Shown: one piece after another, positions 28,407-37,401 of the stretch | Layout: each line of letters starts with the position of its first letter | Position numbering within the stretch: position 1 is the stretch's first letter | Source of the DNA: Gemmatimonadaceae bacterium | Lineage (GTDB): Bacteria > Gemmatimonadota > Gemmatimonadetes > Gemmatimonadales > Gemmatimonadaceae | Direction of reading: 5' to 3' | DNA: 42,838 nucleotides | Assembly: GCA_020851455.1 (NCBI GenBank) | Contig: JADZCT010000021.1 | Span: forward strand, 1-42,838 | Notes under the pieces: generated by a model | Seen by the model: the letters and a program-made list of their open reading frames with translations, nothing else | Database searches by the model: none | Told to the model about the DNA's origin: nothing | Position numbers and translations under genes: made by a program

Positions 28407-30226
28407 CCTTTCTCTCCCCGCTTGCGCTGCTGCTCGCCGCGGCGGTGGCAGTACCGCTCGTGCTCCACCTGCTGCGCCGCAAGACGGGCGAGCAGGTGGA
28501 GTTCCCGGCGCTTCGCTACCTGCTGCGGGCGCAGCGTGAGTTCTCGCGCACGCTGAAGCTGCGCAACCTGCTCCTCATGCTCATCCGGGTGGCGGCCGTC
28601 CTTGCGATCGCGCTTGCTGCTGCACGCCCGGTGGGGCGGATGGTTGGCGGCGGCCATCCGCCAACCGCGCTCGCCGTGGTGCTCGACAATTCGCTCTCGA
28701 CGTCGGCGGTGGTGGCCGGGCGGCCGGTGCTCGCCCTGCTGAAGGACGCGGCGCGGCAGGCGCTTGGCCGGGCGTCGGCCGGCGATCGTGTCTGGCTGGT
28801 GACGGCCGACGGGCGCGTCGTGGGAGGCGATGCTGGCGCGGTGCGCGACGCGGTGGATCGCACGGAGACGTTCGCCGGAGCCGGGGATCTGCCCGGCGCG
28901 ACCGCGCGGGCGGCCCAACTCGTGCAGGCGTCCGGGATTCCGTCGCGGCAGGTGGCAGTGCTGACGGATGGGCAGGCGTCCGCCTGGCAGCGGCCCGTCG
29001 CCATGGGTGGTGTGAGCACGACGGTGTTCGCGCCGGCGGGCGCACCGCCGCGCAACCGCGCGGTAGTGCGGGCCGTGCCGGAGCCGCCGCACTGGACGCC
29101 GCGGGGCGCTGTTCGCGCGAGCATCAGCGCACCCGACTCGGCGACCTTCCGGGTGCTCCTTGGGGGGCATCCTGTCGCCCGCGGCACGGCTGCGCCGGGC
29201 GCGGAGGTGGAGGTGCGGCTCCAGCCGTCGGAGCGCGGCTGGCTCTCGGGATCCGTCGAGCTGGAGCCGGACGAACTCCGGGGCGACGACGTCCGCTGGT
29301 TTGCGGCGCACGTGGGTCCGCCGCCCTCCGTCGTCGCCGACCAGAGCGCGGGCGCGTTTGCGCGCACCGCGGTGGACGCGCTCGCACAGGAAGGCCGCGT
29401 GACGCGCGGCAACGACGTGGTCATTGCCGGGGCCGAGGCCGCGCGGCGCCCCGCAGTGCTTTTCGCGCCAGCCGACCCGGTTCAGCTTGGCGCGGCCAAC
29501 CGTGCCCTGCAGCGCGCCGGGGTTCCGTGGCGGCTGGGCGCGGAGCGGAAGGGGCCGGCTCCCGTCCGCGGGCCGGGCCTCGATGGGGTCACCGCGACGC
29601 TCTGGTATGCGCTCGATCCGGTTGCCGCCGCTGGCGGCGCGGCGCCGGCCGACACCCTCGCTCATGCCGGCGGTGACGCATGGGCGGTTGCAGGCGACGG
29701 CTACGTCCTGGTTGCCTCGCCGCTGCAGCCGGCCGCAACCGACCTGCCGATACGCGCCGGATGGCTGCCGTGGCTTGGCGCCGCCATCGCCGACCGGCTC
29801 GGCGGCGAGGCAGGTGCGGTGACCGAAGCGGCGCCGGGCGCGCCGATCACGCGCCCGTCGTGGGCGCGCGAGCTCGAGTGGCCGGACGGGGCCGTGCGGG
29901 CCGTCATCGAGCCGCGTCCGCGGGCACCTGCGCGCGCGGGCGTGTACTTCTGGCGGCGCGGGACGGCGCGGGGCAGCGCATTGGTCGTCAACCCTGAGGT
30001 TGCCGAGAGTGACCTGTCGCGGCTCGCCGTCGCGCAGCTTCAGGCGCAGTTCGCCGGCGGCCCGGTGGAGGTGAGCAGCGCGGAGTCGGAGTGGCTTCCA
30101 ACGGTGTTCGCAGTTGGCGGGCGCCGCGCGCTGGAAGGCACGCTGCTCGCGGTGGCCGCGCTCCTTCTCATCACGGAAGCAGCGGTTACGAGGGCCCCAA
30201 GGGATACGGCGGGGGACACCGACTAG
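28403..30226 (+). CDS. BatA-like membrane VWA protein
   Basis: 607 residues from a GTG start. The N-terminus has two membrane helices (about 3-22 and 52-73) flanking the conserved HLLRRK and FPALRYLLRAQREFSR stretch of BatA N-terminal domains. A periplasmic or cytoplasmic VWA domain follows with the DNSLS metal motif (DxSxS, near residue 94). The long remaining part has no domain I recognise, and a final hydrophobic helix lies near residues 583-600. It is coupled to the DUF58 gene, which is the usual partnership of these families, and abuts mfd without a spacer. Confidence 0.82.
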   Translation: MTFLSPLALLLAAAVAVPLVLHLLRRKTGEQVEFPALRYLLRAQREFSRTLKLRNLLLMLIRVAAVLAIALAAARPVGRMVGGGHPPTALAVVLDNSLSTSAVVAGRPVLALLKDAARQALGRASAGDRVWLVTADGRVVGGDAGAVRDAVDRTETFAGAGDLPGATARAAQLVQASGIPSRQVAVLTDGQASAWQRPVAMGGVSTTVFAPAGAPPRNRAVVRAVPEPPHWTPRGAVRASISAPDSATFRVLLGGHPVARGTAAPGAEVEVRLQPSERGWLSGSVELEPDELRGDDVRWFAAHVGPPPSVVADQSAGAFARTAVDALAQEGRVTRGNDVVIAGAEAARRPAVLFAPADPVQLGAANRALQRAGVPWRLGAERKGPAPVRGPGLDGVTATLWYALDPVAAAGGAAPADTLAHAGGDAWAVAGDGYVLVASPLQPAATDLPIRAGWLPWLGAAIADRLGGEAGAVTEAAPGAPITRPSWARELEWPDGAVRAVIEPRPRAPARAGVYFWRRGTARGSALVVNPEVAESDLSRLAVAQLQAQFAGGPVEVSSAESEWLPTVFAVGGRRALEGTLLAVAALLLITEAAVTRAPRDTAGDTD

Positions 30227-33200
30227 ATGGCGCTTTCCGCGCTCCTCGATCGGATCGCGGCTCTCCCGGCGTTCACGCGGCTGACGGCAGAGCTCCCGGA
30301 GCGCGGGAGCGCGGTGCGCGTGACAGGGCTGCCCGGTTCGGCCGACGCGGTTCTCGTGGCCGCGCTGGCCGTGCGGCACCCGACGCGGCTGGTGGCCGTG
30401 CTCGCCGACAACGTCGCAGAAGCCGAGCGGTGGCTGGCCGACCTGACCTCCATTCGCGGTGCCGATGGCGTTTCCCTCTATCCGCCGCGAGAAGGGTTCG
30501 GCGAGACCGAACCCCACGCCGAGGTGGCGGGCGAACGCGTGGAGTCGCTGAACAGCTTCGCGAGCGGCGGAGTGCGGATTCTCGTGACGACCGCCCGCGC
30601 AGCCATGGAGAAGACGCGGCTTCCGCGCGCCCTTGCCGGCGCGCGCATGGAGATCGCGCGGGGCGCGGCGGTGCGCCCCGGCGACGTGGTCGCGCACCTC
30701 GACCGGGTCGGGTTCGCCCGCGTGCCCGTCGTCGAGGATGTGGCCCAGTACGCCGTGCGCGGCGGCATCGTGGACATCTACGGCTTCGGGATGGCCGACC
30801 CGGTTCGCCTCGAGTTCTGGGGCGACGAAGTCTCGGAGATCCGCCGCTTCGACCTGTTCACGCAGCGCTCGCTCGGCCCGGTCGAAAAGGCGGTGGTCCT
30901 GCCCGTGGAGGCCGCGCCATCCGACGACGACGCGGCCGACGGCGAGCGCACCACGCTGCCCGCACTCTGGCCGCCGGATACGCTGGTGCTGCGCGCAGCG
31001 GACGCGCGCGTGCGCCCGGAACTCGAGCGGACCTGGGAAGAGGCCTCACGTTACGCCGAGCTTGCGCGCCGCCGCGGCGAACTCGTCCCGCCGCGTGATG
31101 GACTCTTCGAGGCGCCGGATGCGGCCATGGCGCGCATCGGCGCCTTCCCCGGCATCGAACTGATCCCGCCAGGAGTGCCGGGTTCGGGCGAGAGCGGCGA
31201 CGGCGACGTCGTGCGGTTTCCCCTGCGCGCGCCCGAGGCCGTCGAGCGCAATATGGACCGGCTCGGCGCGCTCGTCCGGGACGGAACGCCCACCGTCATC
31301 CTCTGCGACAACGCCGGGCAGGTGGAGCGGCTCGACGAACTCCTCTCCGCGCACGGCAGCGCCTCGCCCGCCACGATCGCCATCGGCGTGCTGGGCGGCG
31401 GGTTCGTCATTCCACCGCCGGACGGAGACCCGTCCAGCGGGCTGAGGGTGCTCACGGACCACGAGGTCTTCCGGCGGGAGCGACGCCTGCGCCGCGCGCG
31501 ACGGTACGCCACCGGCACCGCGCTCGAGTCGGTGACGGCGCTCCGGAACGGCGACTTCGTCGTGCACCTCGAACACGGTGTGGGGATCTACCGCGGGATG
31601 TCCACCATCTATCAGGGCGAGTCAACGCTCGAAGTGGTGGTCATCGAGTACGAGGGCGGTGACCGCCTCAACGTTCCGCTCTACCGCCTCGACCAGATCG
31701 AGCGGTACAAGGCCGCCGCCGACGTGTCGCCCGACGCGCCAGCCCCGCGGCTCCACCGGCTCGGCGGCAGGAAGTGGAAGGCGCAGCGCGATCGCACGCA
31801 ACAGGCGATCCATGAGATGACGGGCGAGCTTCTGGATCTGTACGCCCGCCGGAAGACGGCAAGCCGCCCTCCGCACGCGCCCGACGGCGCCTGGCAACGC
31901 CAGCTCGAATCCAGCTTCCTCTTCGAGGATACGCCCGACCAGGTGAAGGCCACCGAGGACGTCAAACGCGACATGGAGGCATCGCGGCCGATGGACCGGC
32001 TTCTCGTGGGCGATGTGGGCTACGGAAAGACCGAAATCGCCGTGCGCGCCGCGTTCAAGGCGGTGCAGGGCGCCCGGCAGGTCGCGGTGCTGGTGCCCAC
32101 GACCGTGCTCGCCGAGCAGCACCGGAGAACGTTCGAGGAGCGCTTCGCCGACTTTCCCGTGCGCGTGGCCGTCCTCAGCCGGTTCGCGACCGCGAAGGAG
32201 CAGGCGGGAATACTCGCCGAAGCAAAGGCGGGTACCGTTGACGTCCTGATCGGAACCCACCGGCTCCTCTCGCCTGACGTCGAGTTCAGGAACCTCGGCC
32301 TCGTGATCGTGGACGAGGAGCACAGGTTTGGCGTGAAGCACAAGGAACGGCTCAAGCAGATGCGCCTCGAGACCGACGTGCTCACGCTCACGGCGACGCC
32401 AATACCGCGCACGCTGCACCTCTCGCTGGCCGGGCTCCGCGACATGACGATCATGGAGACCCCGCCGCGTGACCGTTCCCCCGTGCTCACTTACGTGGAG
32501 CCGTGGGATGACGGGCTCATCGAGGAAGGCATCTCGCGCGAGCTCGACCGCGGCGGGCAGGTGTTCTTCGTGCACAACCGGATCGAGACCATCCAGGGCG
32601 TGGCCGACCACATCGGACGGCTGGTACCAAGGGCGCGCGCGGCCGTCGCGCACGGACAGATGCGCGAGCGCGAGCTGGAGGCCGTGATGACGAAGTTCGT
32701 CGGCGGCGCTGTGGACGTCCTCGTCTCGACGCTCATCGTCGAGAGCGGGCTCGACGTGCCGAATGCGAACACGATGTTCGTGAGCCGCGCCGACCATCTG
32801 GGGCTGGCGCAGCTCTACCAGCTGCGTGGCCGCGTGGGAAGGTCGCACCGGCGGGCGTTCTGCTACCTGCTCGTTCCCGACAACCTCGAGGAGAACGCCG
32901 AGCGGCGGCTCAAGGTCCTCGAGCACCACACCGAACTCGGCGCCGGCTACCGCATCGCGCTCCGGGACCTGGAGATGCGCGGGGCGGGGAACCTCCTGGG
33001 TCCCGAGCAGTCGGGGTTCGTGCACGCGGTGGGCTTCGACCTGTATCTGCGGATGCTCGACGAAGCCGTACGGCGGATCATGAGCGGCGACGACGCGCCC
33101 CCGCCGCAGCCGGCGGACGTGTCGCTCGACCAGGCCGCGTTCCTCCCGGACGACTACGTCGAGGACCAGGCAGCCAAGCTCGACATCTACCGCCGGCTCA

Positions 33201-33547
33201 CGCACGCACCCGGCGCGGTGGCCATCGCAGAGGTGCGAGCCGAGGTTCGCGACCGGTTCGGGCCGCTGCCGGCCGCGGCCGAGCGCTACTTCGCGGTCGC
33301 GGCGCTCAGGCGACTCGGGGCCGGCCTGGGGATCGAGGGAGTGCTGGTGCGCGGAGACGAGGCCCGCATTAACTTCCGGGACGATGCGCTGCCGCGCCTG
33401 AAACCGCTGTCGGCTGCCTTCCGGGACGTCCAGTTCCAGGTAGATGTGCGGCGACTCCAGCCACTATCCCTGAAGCTCACGCGGCTCGGCGGGTCAGCCC
33501 TGCTCGATGGCCTGCTGCACGCGCTTCGAACAATCGCCACCCCCTGA
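30227..33547 (+). CDS. mfd: transcription-repair coupling factor (Mfd)
   Basis: ATP-dependent translocase that removes stalled RNA polymerase and recruits UvrA. 1106 residues, slightly short for the family. An N-terminal UvrB-like region covers about 1-290. The RNA-polymerase-interacting CarD-like domain starts with FVVHLEHGVGIYRGM (about 441-457). The RecG-like motor has Walker A GDVGYGKTE (about 593), DEEH at about 695, TATPIPRTLH, VHNRIETIQ and the QLRGRVGRS block. The C-terminal D7 region, which binds UvrA in cis, covers about 1000-1106. The ATG follows the previous stop directly, with a GGGGGA ribosome site 9 bases upstream. Confidence 0.97.
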   Translation: MALSALLDRIAALPAFTRLTAELPERGSAVRVTGLPGSADAVLVAALAVRHPTRLVAVLADNVAEAERWLADLTSIRGADGVSLYPPREGFGETEPHAEVAGERVESLNSFASGGVRILVTTARAAMEKTRLPRALAGARMEIARGAAVRPGDVVAHLDRVGFARVPVVEDVAQYAVRGGIVDIYGFGMADPVRLEFWGDEVSEIRRFDLFTQRSLGPVEKAVVLPVEAAPSDDDAADGERTTLPALWPPDTLVLRAADARVRPELERTWEEASRYAELARRRGELVPPRDGLFEAPDAAMARIGAFPGIELIPPGVPGSGESGDGDVVRFPLRAPEAVERNMDRLGALVRDGTPTVILCDNAGQVERLDELLSAHGSASPATIAIGVLGGGFVIPPPDGDPSSGLRVLTDHEVFRRERRLRRARRYATGTALESVTALRNGDFVVHLEHGVGIYRGMSTIYQGESTLEVVVIEYEGGDRLNVPLYRLDQIERYKAAADVSPDAPAPRLHRLGGRKWKAQRDRTQQAIHEMTGELLDLYARRKTASRPPHAPDGAWQRQLESSFLFEDTPDQVKATEDVKRDMEASRPMDRLLVGDVGYGKTEIAVRAAFKAVQGARQVAVLVPTTVLAEQHRRTFEERFADFPVRVAVLSRFATAKEQAGILAEAKAGTVDVLIGTHRLLSPDVEFRNLGLVIVDEEHRFGVKHKERLKQMRLETDVLTLTATPIPRTLHLSLAGLRDMTIMETPPRDRSPVLTYVEPWDDGLIEEGISRELDRGGQVFFVHNRIETIQGVADHIGRLVPRARAAVAHGQMRERELEAVMTKFVGGAVDVLVSTLIVESGLDVPNANTMFVSRADHLGLAQLYQLRGRVGRSHRRAFCYLLVPDNLEENAERRLKVLEHHTELGAGYRIALRDLEMRGAGNLLGPEQSGFVHAVGFDLYLRMLDEAVRRIMSGDDAPPPQPADVSLDQAAFLPDDYVEDQAAKLDIYRRLTHAPGAVAIAEVRAEVRDRFGPLPAAAERYFAVAALRRLGAGLGIEGVLVRGDEARINFRDDALPRLKPLSAAFRDVQFQVDVRRLQPLSLKLTRLGGSALLDGLLHALRTIATP

Positions 33548-33620
33548 TGGTATCACCGATGGCCGAGTCTCCGGTGCGCCGACGCGCTGCCGGGTTCGTC
33601 CACTCAACCTGGTCAAGTTG

Positions 33621-35075
33621 ATGCTACGCCGCCGCGCCGCCCTCGCCGCATTCACGCTGTCCGTCGCTGCATGCGGCGGGTTGAAGGACGCACTGTCCAG
33701 TCACGTTGACGTCGCGGCCAGTGCCGGCGGCCGGGAGCTTTCCGCGCAACGGCTGGCACAGCTCATGACCGAGGGGCAGATGCCCCCGCGCAAGGACCTC
33801 GCCGAGGCCGTCGCCAACCTGTGGGTGAGCTACCACCTGCTGGCGCAGGCAGCCGCGCGCTCCGACACCCTCGGCGCCGACGCCACCGCCGACCAGGCGA
33901 TGTGGGCCCAGATCGCACAGCGCCGCCTCCAGAAGCTCGAGGAGGAGATGGGTGCCACCTTTGCCAAGGCGAGCCCCGGAAACGCCGAGGAGGCGTACAA
34001 CAGGGGCGACCTGCTGGTCGCGCGGCACATCCTCATCTCCGCCGACAAGGGCGCGCTCAAACCCGCGCAGCTCGACTCGGCCCGCAGGGTCGCCGAGAAC
34101 GTCCGCAAGCAGGTCACGCCCTCCAACTTCGTCGCGATGGTCAAGAAGTACAGCGGCGACCCGGGCTCGAAGGAAACGGGTGGAGAGTATCTCTTCCCCG
34201 CGGGCAAGATGGTTCCGGAGTTCGAGCAGGGGACCCGCGCTCTGAAGCCGGGCGAGATCTCCGACCCGATCCAGACGCAGTTCGGGTTCCACATCATTTA
34301 CCGCGAGCCGTACAGCGAGGCCCGCGCGAAGTTCGACACAGCGTACAAGGTGGTTGCTCGCCAGCGCGCCGAGAGCGCGTGGATCGCCGGCGTCGAGTCG
34401 GCAGGCAACGTGAAGGTGAAGGACGGCGCTGCAACCGTCGTCAAGGCGATCGCTGCCGACATTGACGCCTACCGCGGCAACCGTACCGTGCTTGCTACGG
34501 CGCGCGGGGTGGACCTCCGGGCGTCGCGCGTCGCCAACTGGATCGCGGCCTTCCCGCCGCAGATGCAGGCGCGCCAGCAGTTGCAGCAGGCGCCAGACTC
34601 GCTGATGCCCGACTTCCTCCGCAGTCTCATGCGCAACGAACTCCTCCTCCGGGTCGCCGACAGCGCCAAGGTCGAGCTTACCAGCGATGACCTGAACCAG
34701 GTTCGCAGTGCGTTCCGCGCGTCTGTGAGGAACTCCATGTCCGGACTCGGAATCCTGCCTTCGGAGCTTGCCGATAGCACGCAGGCGGGCGCCGACCGGG
34801 GCGCGATCGCGGCCGCGAAGGTTGACGCCTACCTCGAGCGCCTCGTGAAGAACGAGGCTCAGTTCGTTGACATCTCGGAGCCGGTGGTGATCGCGCTCCG
34901 CGCGTCGTACAAGGGAAGCGTCAACGAGCCGGGGATCGAGCGCGCTCTGACGCTCGCCACGGAGCAGAAGGCCAAGGCGGACTCGGCCGCGAACGCGGCA
35001 CTCCCGCCCTCGGCGGTGCCGATGCCCGGCGCCGAGCCGCCGGCCGCGAAGGCCCCGGCGGCAAAGAAGCCGTAA
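33621..35075 (+). CDS. parvulin-type (PpiC) peptidyl-prolyl isomerase lipoprotein
   Basis: 484 residues. A short signal peptide ends in a lipobox (S-V-A-A-C18), so the mature protein is a lipoprotein, probably periplasmic-facing. An N-terminal chaperone-like helical region is followed by one PpiC domain at about 132-232 (ARHILIS, DPGSKETGGEYLF, PIQTQFGFHII). The long C-terminal helical region ends in an Ala/Pro/Lys tail. It resembles PrsA/PpiD-type foldases. Its stop overlaps the ATG of a SurA-like PPIase (TAATG). The ATG at 33621 is used because it precedes the signal peptide directly; the upstream frame runs into mfd. Confidence 0.87.
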   Translation: MLRRRAALAAFTLSVAACGGLKDALSSHVDVAASAGGRELSAQRLAQLMTEGQMPPRKDLAEAVANLWVSYHLLAQAAARSDTLGADATADQAMWAQIAQRRLQKLEEEMGATFAKASPGNAEEAYNRGDLLVARHILISADKGALKPAQLDSARRVAENVRKQVTPSNFVAMVKKYSGDPGSKETGGEYLFPAGKMVPEFEQGTRALKPGEISDPIQTQFGFHIIYREPYSEARAKFDTAYKVVARQRAESAWIAGVESAGNVKVKDGAATVVKAIAADIDAYRGNRTVLATARGVDLRASRVANWIAAFPPQMQARQQLQQAPDSLMPDFLRSLMRNELLLRVADSAKVELTSDDLNQVRSAFRASVRNSMSGLGILPSELADSTQAGADRGAIAAAKVDAYLERLVKNEAQFVDISEPVVIALRASYKGSVNEPGIERALTLATEQKAKADSAANAALPPSAVPMPGAEPPAAKAPAAKKP

Positions 35076-36466
35076 TGCCGGCGCGGCGCGTCCGGCGAAT
35101 CGCGGTGGCGGCCGTCGCGCTTTGCGCGACGGCCGCTGCCGTGCGTCCCGCGCGAGCCCAGGTGCAGGAGACCGCCGGCGTCCACGTGCTCGACCGCGTG
35201 GTGGCCGTGGTAGGCAACAAGCCGATCATGCTCAGCGAGGCGCTCGAGGAAGTCAACACGAGGCGCCAGCAGGGGCTGCAGGTGCCGCGTGATTCCGCCG
35301 GGCAGGCCACTCTGCTGCGCCAGGTGATCAGCGACCTCATTGATATCGAGGTCGTGCTCAACGTCGCGAGCAGCTACAAAGCCGAGGTCAAGGACGACGA
35401 TGTCGTACGGCAGGTGGACGACCAGTACAACAAGGTTCGCGGCCAGTTCAAGACGGAAGCCGAGTTTCGCGAGGCGCTCAAACACGACGGCTTCGGCACG
35501 CCTGAGGACTACCGGCGCACCGTCCGCGAGCAGATCAAGCGCTACAAGCTCCAGCAGATGGGATACGACTCGCTGAAGGCGCACGGCCGGCTCGCCGCGC
35601 CGGTACAGGTCACGGAGGAGGAGGTGAGCGCCGCCTTTGCCTCCTCGAAGGACAAGCTGCCGAAGCGCCCCGAGATGGTGGCCTTCCGCCAGGTCGTCGT
35701 TGCCCCTCGGCCCTCCGCGGCCGAACGAGCGGCAGCCCGCGCGAAGGCGGAATCGCTGCTCGTCGAAATCCAGAAGGGCGCCGACTTCGCGACCGTCGCC
35801 AGGCGCGAGTCCATGGATCCCGGGTCGAAGGACCTCGGCGGCGACCTCGGGTGGGCCCGCCGCGGCAGCGGCTTCGTTCCCGAGTTCGAGCGCGTGATCT
35901 TCTCCCTCCCGCCAGGCGCTGTCAGCCCGGTGTTCGAGACGACGTTCGGGTTCCACATCGTGAAGATTGACCGCGTTCAGCCGGCCGAGGTGAAGTCGCG
36001 GCATATCCTCATCGCCCCGCAGATTGACAGCGCCGACGTCGCCCTCGCCCGCCTGCGCGCCGATACCGTGCTGCAGAAGTGGAAGGCCGGCGCTCCGTAC
36101 GACTCGCTCGTCGCCCAGTACCACGACCCTGCCGAGGAGAAGAGCCTGCTCGACGGCTTCGCCGTGGACTCGCTGCCGCCTGCGTACCAGACGGCGCTCC
36201 ACGGGGTCGCGTCGCAACAGTTCGCAGGCCCGTTCGAGATTGCCGATCCACGCACCGGCAGGCCGAAGTTCGGCGTCATCCAGGTCACTGACCGGCGGCC
36301 CGGCGGAGAATACACTGTTGCCGACTGGAAGGATCGCATCCGCCAGCAGCTCACGCAGGAGAAGCAGATCCGCCGCATGCTCGATCAACTTCGCCGCGAG
36401 CAGTACGTGCGCGTGATGTTCGACGACAAGGCCCCGACAGCGCAGCCAGCCGCCAGGCAGCCGTAG
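35075..36466 (+). CDS. surA: SurA-like periplasmic chaperone/peptidyl-prolyl isomerase
   Basis: 463 residues with a signal peptide (about 1-28, ending ARA). The SurA N-terminal chaperone domain is about 30-190 (LDRVVAVVGNKPIMLSEALEE). A parvulin domain follows at about 200-300 (DPGSKDLGGDLGWARRG, ETTFGFHIVKID) and a second, degenerate one at about 308-410 (KSRHILIAPQ, then a weaker core). It helps fold outer-membrane proteins. The surA-pdxA order is also found in E. coli, so the pair is old or repeatedly selected. Confidence 0.9.
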   Translation: MPARRVRRIAVAAVALCATAAAVRPARAQVQETAGVHVLDRVVAVVGNKPIMLSEALEEVNTRRQQGLQVPRDSAGQATLLRQVISDLIDIEVVLNVASSYKAEVKDDDVVRQVDDQYNKVRGQFKTEAEFREALKHDGFGTPEDYRRTVREQIKRYKLQQMGYDSLKAHGRLAAPVQVTEEEVSAAFASSKDKLPKRPEMVAFRQVVVAPRPSAAERAAARAKAESLLVEIQKGADFATVARRESMDPGSKDLGGDLGWARRGSGFVPEFERVIFSLPPGAVSPVFETTFGFHIVKIDRVQPAEVKSRHILIAPQIDSADVALARLRADTVLQKWKAGAPYDSLVAQYHDPAEEKSLLDGFAVDSLPPAYQTALHGVASQQFAGPFEIADPRTGRPKFGVIQVTDRRPGGEYTVADWKDRIRQQLTQEKQIRRMLDQLRREQYVRVMFDDKAPTAQPAARQP

Positions 36467-36471
36467 CCACC

Positions 36472-37362
36472 ATGGGCGCGCGCGTCCGCCTTGCGGTAAC
36501 GCTCGGCGACCCACGGGGCATCGGTCCCGAAGTCGTGCGTAAGGCGCTCGCCGATCCGCGCGTCGCCGCTGCGGTGGAGCCGACGGTGGTCGGCCCGGGT
36601 GGAACGGAGCAGCCAGCCGACCTCGTCACTGGCACATGGACTCCCGGCGGACCCGCCGGCGAAGCGGGCCGACTCGCCGGACTCGCGATCCAGAGGGCGG
36701 TTCGGCTCGCCCAGTCCGGCGCGGTGCAGGGGATCGTCACTGCGCCAATAGACAAGGCCGCGTTCGCGGCCGGCGGGTTCGACTACCCGGGCCATACCGA
36801 GATGCTCGCCGCGCTCGCTGGCGCCGAGGTGGCGATGATGCTGGCGTCGGACCGGCTGCGCGTCGTGCTCGCGACCACTCACATTGCGCTCCGCGACGTG
36901 CCCGCCGCGGTCACACCGGAAGTGATCGCGAAGACGGCACGGATCACGCTGCAGGGTCTGAGGGAGTGGTACGGAATTGCCGAGCCGCGCGTGGCTCTCT
37001 GCGGCCTGAACCCCCACCTCGGCGACGGTGGCCGCTTTGGCTCCGACGATGCCGCCGTCCTTGCTCCCGCCGCGGCTGAAGCCGGGCTTGCCGGGCCGTT
37101 CAGCGCTGACACCGTGTTCGTGCGCGCGATGCGAGGGGAGTTCGATGCCGTCATTGCGCCCTACCACGACGTTGGAATGACGGCGATCAAGGTCGCCAGC
37201 TTCGGTGGCGCGGTGAACGTGACCCTGGGGCTGCCGTTTCCGCGCACGAGCCCGGACCACGGCACGGCGCTCGACATTGCCGGCACCGGCAGCGCCCGGC
37301 CGGACTCGATGGTCGAGGCGCTGCTTTCGTGCGCCTCGATCGCCGCTCGCCTGGCGCGCTGA
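36472..37362 (+). CDS. pdxA: 4-hydroxythreonine-4-phosphate dehydrogenase (PdxA)
   Basis: Makes the pyridine-ring precursor in the DXP-dependent route to pyridoxal phosphate. The family signature TLGDPRGIGPE is near the start (usually DPAG). TAPIDKAAF, YPGHTE, the metal histidines H137 (TTHIALRD), H182 (NPHLGDGG) and H232 (YHDVG), and the SPDHGTALDIAG block are intact. At 296 residues it is about 30 shorter than E. coli PdxA; the missing part is a loop between residues 40 and 75 of the family, away from the catalytic residues. It starts 5 bases after surA. Confidence 0.93.
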   Translation: MGARVRLAVTLGDPRGIGPEVVRKALADPRVAAAVEPTVVGPGGTEQPADLVTGTWTPGGPAGEAGRLAGLAIQRAVRLAQSGAVQGIVTAPIDKAAFAAGGFDYPGHTEMLAALAGAEVAMMLASDRLRVVLATTHIALRDVPAAVTPEVIAKTARITLQGLREWYGIAEPRVALCGLNPHLGDGGRFGSDDAAVLAPAAAEAGLAGPFSADTVFVRAMRGEFDAVIAPYHDVGMTAIKVASFGGAVNVTLGLPFPRTSPDHGTALDIAGTGSARPDSMVEALLSCASIAARLAR

Positions 37363-37379
37363 CCCGATCTCTGGCCGCT

Positions 37380-37395
37380 GGCCCGTTATCGGGCC
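37380..37395. terminator. hairpin between convergent genes
   Basis: GGCCCG-TTAT-CGGGCC is a perfect 6-bp stem with a 4-base loop in the 39-base gap between pdxA and the convergent CorC-like gene. It is symmetric, so it could act on both transcripts. No T-run follows in either direction. Confidence 0.45.
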
Positions 37396-37401
37396 GCCTG
37401 G

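Noticed and set aside
27908-30697. Minus-strand open frame of over 900 codons opposite the DUF58 and BatA genes
   Set aside because: Very Arg/His/Pro-rich translation without motifs, fully overlapping two genes with clear family signatures and the start of mfd.
31622-33205. Minus-strand open frame of over 500 codons inside mfd
   Set aside because: Antisense to the conserved motor domain of Mfd; no independent coding signal.
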